A stretch of 16,556 nucleotides of DNA from Methanosphaera sp. rholeuAM6 (GTDB lineage: Archaea > Methanobacteriota > Methanobacteria > Methanobacteriales > Methanobacteriaceae), in NCBI GenBank assembly GCA_003266105.1, contig MVAA01000093.1, positions 32,260 to 48,815 on the forward strand. The letters run 5' to 3'. The notes beneath the pieces were generated by a model, which worked only from the letters and a program-made list of their open reading frames with translations, was not told the origin of the DNA and did no database searches. Made by a program: the position numbers and the translations under genes. Of the stretch, positions 1 through 6,153 are shown piece after piece (the stretch's first letter is position 1; each line of letters starts with the position of its first letter).

Positions 1-63
1 GGTAACCGCTGTAGCAATCAATGAAACAATAGCAATTTTTAAAATGCAAATTATACCTCCCAT
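1..63 (-). CDS. Possible 5' end of a hydrophobic protein, cut by window edge
   Basis: An open frame starts at an ATG (63-61) just after an in-frame TAA and runs off the left edge for 21 codons. The visible start is M-G-G-I-I-C-I-L-K-I-A-I-V-S-L-I-A-T-A-V-T, which looks like a signal peptide or first membrane segment. No Shine-Dalgarno lies before the ATG; a strong GGAGGT motif instead falls inside codons 2-3, so either the start is wrong or the transcript is leaderless. It lies 79 nt downstream of the small ORF at 143-268 on the same strand and could share a transcript with it. The function cannot be judged from 21 residues. Confidence 0.3.
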   Translation of the reverse strand, partial: MGGIICILKIAIVSLIATAVT

Positions 64-142
64 TATTTATGGTTCAATTTCATGAAAACTAGCCCCATTC
101 TTTTTGTCGGATGCTTTTTCCACATTAAGTATGCTATTTTTA

Positions 143-268
143 TCATTCCCGTTTTTTTCGACCGTCATATTCAGGGAATAACTTTGCATATTTATTCTTC
201 ATAATAGTCAAATATAACGAAACTCCAAAAAAACATGACCCCATAACCAAAACAATCAATATTTTCAT
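143..268 (-). CDS. Possible small membrane protein, 41 aa
   Basis: From the ATG at 268 the frame encodes 41 residues: a hydrophobic stretch (about residues 2-22, MKILIVLVMGSCFFGVSLYL) followed by a charged tail ending GRKKRE, the shape of a single-pass membrane peptide with a cytoplasmic basic tail. The frame can extend upstream to an ATG at 376 (77 aa), but the added part is Lys/Tyr/Ile-rich and looks like translated AT-rich spacer. A TATA-like TTATATA (291-298 region, minus strand) is about 25 nt before the 268 start, which would suit a leaderless transcript; no Shine-Dalgarno is seen. No family recognised; it may not be a gene. Confidence 0.3.
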   Translation of the reverse strand: MKILIVLVMGSCFFGVSLYLTIMKNKYAKLFPEYDGRKKRE

Positions 269-290
269 TGAAAGACATATGATTTTGTTG

Positions 291-298
291 TATATAAC
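291..298 (-). promoter_or_regulatory. TATA-like box before the 41-aa ORF
   Basis: On the minus strand the sequence reads TTATATA, matching the archaeal TATA-box style and centred about 26 nt before the ATG at 268. Given the AT content, a chance match is quite possible. Confidence 0.22.
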
Positions 299-380
299 AA
301 TATGAAAAATAGTTTTTTTTTTGAATAACTTTAAATACTTGTAACTAGAATATATTCTTAAAGGTGAGAGAAACATTATA

Positions 381-464
381 TTAATATCGGTGTGACAATA
401 ATATTAATATAAATTTAAATATGTATATTATACATATAATTATATCTATGGTTTCTATATCCAT
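381..464 (-). CDS. Possible 27-aa hydrophobic peptide with strong RBS
   Basis: An ATG at 464-462 is preceded on the minus strand by GGGGGAG with a 5-nt spacer, one of the best ribosome-binding sites in this AT-rich area. The frame encodes 27 residues, mostly Ile/Leu/Tyr/Phe (MDIETIDIIICIIYI at the start), and stops at 381-383, only 4 nt before the alternative ATG (376) of the next minus-strand ORF. The only arguments for it are the RBS and spacing; composition alone could arise from AT-rich spacer, and the same bases are part of a candidate structured RNA on the other strand. Confidence 0.2.
   Translation of the reverse strand: MDIETIDIIICIIYIFKFILILLSHRY
414..421 (+). promoter_or_regulatory. 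TATA-like box before candidate structured RNA
   Basis: TTTAAATA on the plus strand would place transcription start near 443-446, immediately before the first of three hairpins at 451-534. The background is very AT-rich, so specificity is poor. Confidence 0.2.
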
Positions 465-534
465 AGGAACTCCCCCTTTTCTTTTGGTCGGGTGGATTTC
501 CCGCCTAAAGATGCTTTTTACATCCTTATTTTTT
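451..534 (+). ncRNA. Candidate structured RNA: three hairpins then a T run
   Basis: Three consecutive stems can be drawn on the plus strand. Stem 1 pairs 451-457 with 464-470 (7 bp, one G-U, 6-nt loop). Stem 2 pairs 486-492 with 500-505 (6 bp, four of them a CGGG/CCCG core, one bulged T, 7-nt loop). Stem 3 pairs 508-513 with 521-527 (6 bp, one bulged C, 7-nt loop). A run of six T follows at 529-534, as at archaeal transcript ends. The block is richer in G and C than the surrounding spacer, a known sign of structured RNA in AT-rich genomes. No known RNA family is recognised. A 66-codon plus-strand frame (421-621) crosses it but has no RBS and no protein-like character. Confidence 0.3.
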
Positions 535-1003
535 CGACTGTCCAGTTACTATAATTTTCAGTCTCTCCCACCAATTAAGATAACCGACATTCATAACCGA
601 ATCGAAAAAGATTTGTTCTAATAATAATTGTCTAATTAAATCATATCTATTTTTTCCCTAACAAACGTTTGGTTAATAATTACACCTTATTTTAATGTCT
701 AACTTTATATTTTTTTGAATTTTAATAAAATATTTTTTTATTCTTCATTATACTTGATTTAAACACGTTAAAATAGGAATATTTCTAATAGTTTATTCTT
801 CGTTATATCACAAGAAAATATGAAAAAAAAGTAACCATATACCCATCAAACCACCCATAAACACACACAACATACATGATGGAAACATGAAAGTAACCCA
901 AAAAAAACAAGCAAAAACAATGACAATTACAAGAAATAAAACTTGAAAAATATGATTTTAGAAATATAAAAAAAGTGGGGGTGATAAAATTCAAAAATAT
1001 ATC
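535..1003. other. AT-rich intergenic stretch, no supported gene
   Basis: Apart from the oligo-T gene end at 968-974 nothing here can be supported. A minus-strand 63-codon frame (803-994) is full of Phe, Tyr, Cys and Ser from an A/C-rich plus strand and has no RBS; short plus-strand frames are all under 20 codons. A minus-strand frame over about 537-650 is open but lacks a start codon until its last 22 codons and could be a decayed remnant. Confidence 0.5.
968..974 (-). terminator. Oligo-T gene end of the DUF4013-like gene
   Basis: On the minus strand the stop codon at 1004-1006 is followed about 30 nt later by CACCCCCAC and seven T. Archaeal RNA polymerase terminates at such T tracts without needing a hairpin. 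Confidence 0.45.
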
Positions 1004-1753
1004 CTACTGTAACTGTTTTGTAGAATATAATAATCCTGTCGCTCTGTTAACATAGAACACTAACCATGCATCCAGGATTGATGAGACTATTGGAACCACT
1101 GTTGATGTTAAAGTTGAAGAATTGAATATTGAAAGGATTAATGCAAGAACAAAGGATATTAGCATAACTATTACTATACCAACTATTCCTGAACCTATAA
1201 TTGTTCCAACTACTTTTCCCACACCAATTTGAGTTAAATCATCTATTGCTCCTTTGAAATCTAATGCATAGCCTAAACTGTCTGTTTGAGCCAATCTACA
1301 AATGGCCATTGTTAAAATGAATGCAACAATTATCATAAGTATAATTCCGATTAATATTGCAATCCCTTGGTCAATTACCATTGATAATATTGCTGCGATA
1401 ATTATTGGAATTATCATGTAAACTACACTTACAATAATGTATTTGAGACCGTCACTTACCTGTCTTACAAAATCTATTTCCGGAGCATCACTACTTCTTT
1501 TGATACCATACTTAATAATGTCCAGGGAAAAACCTAATATTAGCAAGTATAATGCAATAATAACAATTATTCCAATAATACCTACAACTAATCCTGCCCT
1601 TAATTCCTGTGAACTCATTGCTACTATTCCACCAAGTCCAGTGAACACGGATACTATTCCCACAATCAGTCCAAGTAATAAATAAATGATTAATGCTTTA
1701 ATATTCTCTGTTGGATATACCAATGCATCTTTTATTATTTCACTTATGTCCAT
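1004..1753 (-). CDS. DUF4013-like multi-pass membrane protein
   Basis: The 249-residue product is mostly Ile/Val/Leu/Gly, with about six membrane segments: residues 18-40, 54-80, 105-127, 130-152, 182-209 and about 216-245. Between segments 2 and 3 is a loop with a charged stretch (KYGIKRSSDAPEIDF, 81-95), and a polar loop at 154-178 precedes segment 5. The opening, with an amphipathic stretch and then a helix (ISEIIKDALVYPTENIKALI), and the overall length match the DUF4013 proteins common in Methanobacteria, whose function is unknown. This assignment is from memory of the family style. The ATG at 1753 has an AGGAG ribosome-binding site 9 nt upstream and a TATA-like box at 1800-1808. It stands alone, divergent from the methyltransferase gene. 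Confidence 0.8.
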   Translation of the reverse strand: MDISEIIKDALVYPTENIKALIIYLLLGLIVGIVSVFTGLGGIVAMSSQELRAGLVVGIIGIIVIIALYLLILGFSLDIIKYGIKRSSDAPEIDFVRQVSDGLKYIIVSVVYMIIPIIIAAILSMVIDQGIAILIGIILMIIVAFILTMAICRLAQTDSLGYALDFKGAIDDLTQIGVGKVVGTIIGSGIVGIVIVMLISFVLALILSIFNSSTLTSTVVPIVSSILDAWLVFYVNRATGLLYSTKQLQ

Positions 1754-1799
1754 ATTTCATATCTCCTATATTTACTTGTATTTATTATGTTATAAGAAT

Positions 1800-1808
1800 T
1801 ATTTATAG
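1800..1808 (-). promoter_or_regulatory. TATA-like box of the DUF4013-like gene
   Basis: The minus strand reads CTATAAATA about 50 nt before the ATG at 1753. A start site some 25 nt further on would leave a leader of about 25 nt that includes the AGGAG ribosome-binding site. Confidence 0.35.
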
Positions 1809-2033
1809 TTATTTCTATTTTATTTGCTTTTTAATAGGAAATCTTATAAAAATCCACCATATAATTCAATATTTTAATTATATTATTAAGGACAAGTCCC
1901 AAATCATCAAAACTTTACTATACATATAAAACATACAAAAACAGTAACACATACTTTCAAATACCTATTTCAATTAAAAACTGCAAATATACCTATAAGT
2001 ATTATAGATTTACAGTCAACAGAGCGGATATGT

Positions 2034-2630
2034 ATGAATGATGCCAATGATTTGAAATGGGATTCAAAGTTGAATATCAGTACAAATGTCTTTGATTACA
2101 TGGAAGAGGATTATCAGAATTATGGTTATGATCCGACGCCATACGTGGTCTTAGAAGAGTTAGTTAAATTGGATTTGATAAAAAAGGAAGATACTGTAGT
2201 GGATTATGGCTGTGGAAAGGGAAGAGTAAGCTTCTTCTTAAACAGTCAAGTAGGGTGTAAAGTAATGGGCATAGACCACAGTGAAAGACTGCTTGAAATG
2301 GCAAAAAAGAACCTGGAAAAATATGGAAAAACGGATGACATTACGTTCATTCATTCCAAAGCTGAAGAATATGTTCCTGGTGAAGCAAATTGTTTCTACT
2401 TATACAATCCATTCTCAACAAAGATTTTCAGACATGTTTTAAAAAGAATAGGCGAATCAAAAGAAAATAATCCTAGAGAAATACTGATTTTTTTCTATTA
2501 TTCAACAATAGAATATAAAACGTATCTGCCGACGGAACCAAGAATTGAATTAATCAAAACAGTGACATTCGGTGAAGAAACAATTAACGACAGAGTTCCG
2601 GCAAAACTGTCAGTGTACAGGTACAAATAA
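2034..2630 (+). CDS. Class I SAM-dependent methyltransferase
   Basis: The 198-residue protein carries the Rossmann-fold S-adenosylmethionine site: motif I VVDYGCGKGRVSFFL at residues 55-69, and the acidic residue after strand 2 in GIDHSERLLEMA (Asp81), expected to bind the ribose hydroxyls. The motif IV position reads LYNPFS (123-128), resembling the NPPF/NPPY type at the end of strand 4 but with a single Pro. Acceptor substrate unknown: nothing separates small-molecule, protein or nucleic-acid targets. An N-terminal cap (1-50) with Tyr-rich YGYDPTPY comes before the core. An ATG at 2030 is out of frame and ends after three codons; the chosen ATG has only a weak GAG-type RBS. The SAP-domain gene follows 65 nt downstream on the same strand. 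Both resemble bacterial (Firmicutes-type) proteins, so acquisition by transfer is possible. Confidence 0.85.
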   Translation: MNDANDLKWDSKLNISTNVFDYMEEDYQNYGYDPTPYVVLEELVKLDLIKKEDTVVDYGCGKGRVSFFLNSQVGCKVMGIDHSERLLEMAKKNLEKYGKTDDITFIHSKAEEYVPGEANCFYLYNPFSTKIFRHVLKRIGESKENNPREILIFFYYSTIEYKTYLPTEPRIELIKTVTFGEETINDRVPAKLSVYRYK

Positions 2631-2695
2631 TCGTATCCCCTAAAAACATGTTTAACATTATAGCATATTGAATAAACCTTTTGGAAATGATAATT

Positions 2696-3259
2696 ATGAA
2701 ATCCAGAATAAATAGAGACATGACCCGTGAAGAATTTGATGAACGCTATTTTTTAAAGGAAGAACTGGTTGACTTCTGTAGAAATGAGGGATTGAAGGTT
2801 AGTGGAAACAAAGCTGATTTGGAAGAAAGAATCAGATATTATCTGGATAGCGGAGAAAAGTTGGACAATACAAAAAGGATGCTTCGCAACAGGCATGAAA
2901 ACATTTGCCCAACCACCATTATTGGAGAAAACTTTACATGTTCCCAGCAAGTGAGAGCTTTTTTTGAAGAAGAGATCGGTTCATCATTCAAGTTTAAGGT
3001 CGCCTTCCAGAAGTGGTTAAAAGGCAATCCGGACAAAACCTTTGCTGATGCCATAGACGCTTACAGAGATATTGTTTCCGACAGGAGCAAAACAGGTATA
3101 GGCAAACAGTTCCAGTACAACCAGTACATCAGAGACTTTTTTAATAGCAATCCCGATAAATCATTTAAGGATGCCGTTGAATGTTGGAACAATAAGAAAA
3201 AGTTAAGGGGATCCTGCAAATATGATGATTCTGATTTGCAATTTTTAAAGAAGAAATAG
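2696..3259 (+). CDS. SAP-domain protein with DUF6434-like C-terminal region
   Basis: Counting from the ATG at 2696, residues about 20-53 form a SAP motif: two helices with the typical LVDFCRNEGLKVSGNKADLEERI spacing (split here: LVDFCRNEGL, then KVSGNKADLEERI), a fold that usually binds DNA or RNA. The C-terminal 130 residues contain two related segments, each with a short aromatic helix then an NPDK(T/S)F-x-DA motif (about 111-120 and 153-162). This looks like the DUF6434 family that accompanies SAP domains, mainly in Firmicutes; its role is unknown. Start choice: a TTG at 2681 and an ATG at 2687 are in frame upstream, but a GGAAATGAT element just before 2696 fits a degenerate RBS for that ATG. 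The product is 187 residues (192 from TTG). It is convergent with the ACT-MBL gene, 46 nt away. Confidence 0.75.
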   Translation: MKSRINRDMTREEFDERYFLKEELVDFCRNEGLKVSGNKADLEERIRYYLDSGEKLDNTKRMLRNRHENICPTTIIGENFTCSQQVRAFFEEEIGSSFKFKVAFQKWLKGNPDKTFADAIDAYRDIVSDRSKTGIGKQFQYNQYIRDFFNSNPDKSFKDAVECWNNKKKLRGSCKYDDSDLQFLKKK

Positions 3260-3278
3260 CTTAGAATACAATTGGTTC

Positions 3279-3285
3279 AAAAAAA
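3279..3285 (-). terminator. Oligo-T gene end of the ACT-MBL gene
   Basis: A run of seven T on the minus strand begins about 20 nt past the TAG at 3306-3308, in the short gap between two convergent genes. No T run of this length serves the plus-strand SAP gene. Confidence 0.4.
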
Positions 3286-3305
3286 GAAATTTTGGAAGCT
3301 GAACA

Positions 3306-4730
3306 CTAACTCCCAGCATTGCTAATCCATCCGCCATGTCCAGGACACAGCAGGTAATCCTTACATTTGCTTAGTATGATTTTTCTACAGGCTGAAGCCT
3401 TGCTTGAATCGGAATTGACAGAACCCATCAGGTATGGTGCCAAAAGATTGAAATCGTATTGTTCATGAGTAAATCCGTTGACATTTACAAAGATGTCCCC
3501 CGTGAATATTATTTTCCTTTCCTTTTCAACCAGCACTATTTCACCCTTCAGGTGTCCGCCATTGGATTCATATATTTCAAATGACAGTTCCCCGAATTTG
3601 AAGTTTCCAATCTTTTCAAATTCCCTGTCATTTGTTTTGTTCCCAATAATTCTTAATTTCATTAGTTCGGGCGGTTTATACTTCGATATTATTTCATCCA
3701 GTCTTATGTATGGTTCATGTAACGGGTTTTCTTCCCTGAAATTCTTTTTTCCCTCATGTTCCCTTTTGAAATTTATGAAAGTGTTTTCACTTACATATAT
3801 GTCATCAAAGATGTCACTGATGCCTGCATGATCCATATCGGCATGGGTTAGGACAATCTGTTTTTTCATGTTATCAAAGTCCGGGAAAAGTTCATGGAAG
3901 ATTTTTTTCATTTCATCACTGTAACAGGCAAAACCTGAATCAACGAACAACAATTCGGATTCCGACTCGAGTATGTACGTGTTTCCACCACATGGCGGTT
4001 CAATCAGATAAATCCTTGTGTTATCACCAATTGTCTTATGACTTATGCGTGGATTGAAGTTTTCGTTTTTGTAATCCACTGTGAAGCTGGCAAATTTACG
4101 GATATAATTGAAGGTTTTAAAGTAGTTTTCATTCTTGTCCTCAAGAATTTGCAGAATCTTGTTGGAATTATTTAGGAAAATGTTTGTTTCCTTCTGTGTT
4201 AACGATAACTTTTTGGTCATTTCCTGTGCAAAGTTATGATAAAATACTGTGTTGTCAATTATCTTATCCTGCGTGTCATAGTTTATTGATGTTATTTCAC
4301 AAAACGTGCTGATTTCATCAAGCACTTTCTGTATAAGTTCCGAATTAGCCACGTATAATCCTATCTTACAGTATTGATATGAGGTGTTGTTTTCCTGAGT
4401 GTTTACGTAGGATATGTTTACGTTGTATTTTTCAAAGACTTCCAGTATGTTTGTAACTGTTCCCGGTATGTCAATAATCTGCAGGGTTATCAGAACATCA
4501 ATCTCTTCACTTTCATGTTTAAGAAGATAATTTTTTTCCTGCAATTCATCCGAAAGTTCGCGAATATCCTTTTCATCAGCGTATACCTCAACAAATACTG
4601 TGTGCTGGTCTACTACCTTGTTATAGCTGAGTCGTGTAATGTTTGCATTGTGTGAGGATATTATTCTTGATACTTCCAGTAAATGGCCGGAACGGTCTTC
4701 CAACCTTAATATAAATGTCTTGTACTTCAT
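3306..4730 (-). CDS. Double ACT domain fused to metallo-beta-lactamase-fold hydrolase
   Basis: The 474-residue protein starts with two ACT domains (about 3-73 and 77-146), each with the Gly at the strand-helix turn (DRSGHL, DIPGTV) where such domains often bind amino acids. A mostly helical linker (150-230) leads to a metallo-beta-lactamase (MBL) fold (about 236-474). Metal-ligand candidates are His296, Asp298, Asp300 and His301 in THADMDHAG, His393 in NGGHLKGE, Asp412 in FTGDIF and His465 in CPGHGG; VDSG (263-266) is the usual early strand. The canonical HxHxDH reads HADMDH, with Asp replacing the second His. It is probably a cytoplasmic hydrolase controlled by a small ligand; the substrate is unknown. 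The start ATG follows a G-rich stretch (GGGGGG, 4742-4748), and the gene lies 23 nt after the upstream gene's stop, suggesting an operon. Confidence 0.85.
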   Translation of the reverse strand: MKYKTFILRLEDRSGHLLEVSRIISSHNANITRLSYNKVVDQHTVFVEVYADEKDIRELSDELQEKNYLLKHESEEIDVLITLQIIDIPGTVTNILEVFEKYNVNISYVNTQENNTSYQYCKIGLYVANSELIQKVLDEISTFCEITSINYDTQDKIIDNTVFYHNFAQEMTKKLSLTQKETNIFLNNSNKILQILEDKNENYFKTFNYIRKFASFTVDYKNENFNPRISHKTIGDNTRIYLIEPPCGGNTYILESESELLFVDSGFACYSDEMKKIFHELFPDFDNMKKQIVLTHADMDHAGISDIFDDIYVSENTFINFKREHEGKKNFREENPLHEPYIRLDEIISKYKPPELMKLRIIGNKTNDREFEKIGNFKFGELSFEIYESNGGHLKGEIVLVEKERKIIFTGDIFVNVNGFTHEQYDFNLLAPYLMGSVNSDSSKASACRKIILSKCKDYLLCPGHGGWISNAGS

Positions 4731-4753
4731 TTTAACATATGCCCCCCCTTCAA

Positions 4754-5239
4754 TTAAGCCTTGTCCTGTAAATTAAAGGTTTGATTTCCCAGATTTTCCA
4801 CGTTTTTAACCAGATAAACGTTCTTTGAATGATTACCACCCAAGGAATGATTTTCAACAACAACACATTTAACGTACTCCTCAATGTATGCATCAGTAAC
4901 GTATTCACTGTTTATTTTGCTGGCATCCAAGTAATTCATTATCAGATAACCGTCGCTTGTTATGAAAACATCCCTGTAGAGTAATGATTCCATCCAATGT
5001 AAAGTATCCTTATTGTAACCTGCAAAATATGTGTTGTTTTTAATGTCTTCAATCAACTCACCCAGATTCACGGGTCCTTCCGAGGAAACCGTAAAATCGG
5101 TCTTTTCTTCAGGTTCTATGCCTAAAATATTCAGATCGTTTTCGTTGATGTTACCGTTATTGTCAATCAGATATCCTGCAAAAACTCCCGTAAACAATAT
5201 CAATACTATTATGAGAATGGAAGAAACTGTCTTATTCAC
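4754..5239 (-). CDS. Membrane-anchored protein of unknown function, 161 aa
   Basis: The protein starts with GTG (5239-5237), supported by a GGTGAT ribosome-binding site at 5246-5251; an overlapping ATG frame upstream stops after five codons. Residues 5-25 (VSSILIIVLILFTGVFAGYLI) are a signal anchor or signal peptide without a lipobox Cys. The remaining 135 residues are soluble and acidic, with several Asn-x-Ser/Thr sites (for example NNT, NHS, NQT) that could be glycosylated outside the cell. No family recognised. It is transcribed just ahead of the ACT-MBL gene (23-nt gap), so the two probably share an mRNA, although one product is outside or membrane-bound and the other looks cytoplasmic. 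Confidence 0.75.
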   Translation of the reverse strand: MNKTVSSILIIVLILFTGVFAGYLIDNNGNINENDLNILGIEPEEKTDFTVSSEGPVNLGELIEDIKNNTYFAGYNKDTLHWMESLLYRDVFITSDGYLIMNYLDASKINSEYVTDAYIEEYVKCVVVENHSLGGNHSKNVYLVKNVENLGNQTFNLQDKA

Positions 5240-5325
5240 CGTATCATCACCATCAATATAATTCTGTTCTTATGTATATTTATTCTTGTATTCTTATGTT
5301 AAATGTTTTTTGGAAAAATATATTA

Positions 5326-5334
5326 TTATATAAA
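5326..5334 (-). promoter_or_regulatory. TATA-like box of the two-gene minus-strand operon
   Basis: The minus strand reads TTTATATAA, very close to the archaeal TATA consensus, about 90 nt before the GTG start at 5239. That would leave a leader of roughly 60 nt. Confidence 0.35.
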
Positions 5335-5511
5335 CTTCAAACCCAATTAAAAACATTAAATATATATCATAATATATTCTACCATAATATTATGGAATGG
5401 ATGATGACCCGATAATTACTGTTGTCTATTCTTTGTTATTAATTAAATGAGGTAATTTATGGAAATTTTGTGAAAATCCAAAAATTATTATTCTTATCCA
5501 AAGGTGATTTT

Positions 5512-5964
5512 ATGAAAAAATACTTATTGTATCTTGGGATACTTTTAATGCTTCTTTCATTAGTTAGCGTCTCTTCTGCAAAGGAGATGACATTGGGACA
5601 AGGCTATCTGATTGATATTCCTGACGAATATGATGCATCATATTCCGATTCCAGCATTATGGTTGATGCTTCCCCAAGATGTGTGATAATGATTTCTGAA
5701 ACTGCTTTATTGACCGTTGATGAAAAATTTGAATATGCAAACTATTATTTCACGGTAGATGAGTTTCATACGCTGCCAATTGGAAATAAAATGGTTGTGG
5801 AATTCACTACAAAAACATACAACAATGGAGACATATATGTGTACTTTGTTGATACCGAGGACAGTTCAATTTGTTTGCTCGTAAATGCAAATCCAAACAT
5901 TGTATGGAACATTGAAGAGCCTTCAAATCCTGTACATTATATAATAGAAGAAATGAGTGAATAA
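5512..5964 (+). CDS. Small secreted protein of unknown function, 150 aa
   Basis: The start is set at the ATG at 5512 because AAGGTGAT (5501-5508) lies directly before it and the product then opens with a textbook signal peptide: MKKYLLYLGILLMLLSLVS, then VSSA, with cleavage likely after Ala23. A frame from GTG at 5470 would add 14 residues with no ribosome-binding site. The mature part (about 127 residues) is acidic and beta-rich in appearance, with alternating hydrophobic residues, and has two Cys (in PRCVIM and SICLLV). No family recognised and no C-terminal anchor seen, so it is probably exported or loosely cell-associated. It converges on the giant adhesin-like gene, with a strong hairpin between them. 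Confidence 0.75.
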   Translation: MKKYLLYLGILLMLLSLVSVSSAKEMTLGQGYLIDIPDEYDASYSDSSIMVDASPRCVIMISETALLTVDEKFEYANYYFTVDEFHTLPIGNKMVVEFTTKTYNNGDIYVYFVDTEDSSICLLVNANPNIVWNIEEPSNPVHYIIEEMSE

Positions 5965-6053
5965 TGATTTGTTGAATCCTGAAAAATAAGATATAATCCG
6001 TAAAAGTTAATATGATCTTAATATTCGTCATATAATATATTGATTAAAAAATT

Positions 6054-6130
6054 AAAAAAAAGTGATTGTAAGTGAAAATAAAGGATTTTGATTATTATCC
6101 GAAATCCTTTTTCAAAAACTCACTTACAAT
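6054..6130 (-). terminator. Hairpin plus T tracts ending the giant gene
   Basis: An outer 11-bp stem pairs 6065-6075 with 6120-6130, and an inner 9-bp stem pairs 6080-6088 with 6102-6110; both are perfect and separated by a 4/9-nt internal loop, with a 13-nt apical loop. On the minus strand the stem is followed within 3 nt by eight T (6061-6054) and then a further six T. It sits 24 nt beyond the stop codon of the giant gene. The plus strand lacks a comparable T run, so it mainly serves the minus-strand gene, though the stem could also act as an mRNA 3'-end stabiliser for either. Confidence 0.65.
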
Positions 6131-6153
6131 TTATATAATAATTCCAACTATTT

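Noticed and set aside
421..621. 66-codon plus-strand frame
   Set aside because: No ribosome-binding site, starts inside AT-rich spacer, residue make-up not protein-like, and it crosses the hairpin block and T run of the candidate RNA.
803..994. 63-codon minus-strand frame
   Set aside because: Product is dominated by Phe, Tyr, Cys and Ser produced by an A/C-rich opposite strand, with no ribosome-binding site; it also lies beyond and overlaps the gene-end T tract.
5470..5511. Upstream GTG start for the small secreted protein
   Set aside because: It lacks an RBS and would place 14 residues ahead of an ideal signal peptide; the ATG at 5512 has AAGGTGAT directly before it.
5807..6031. 74-codon minus-strand frame
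   Set aside because: Antisense to the small secreted protein, which has a clear RBS and signal peptide; the antisense product shows no domain character.
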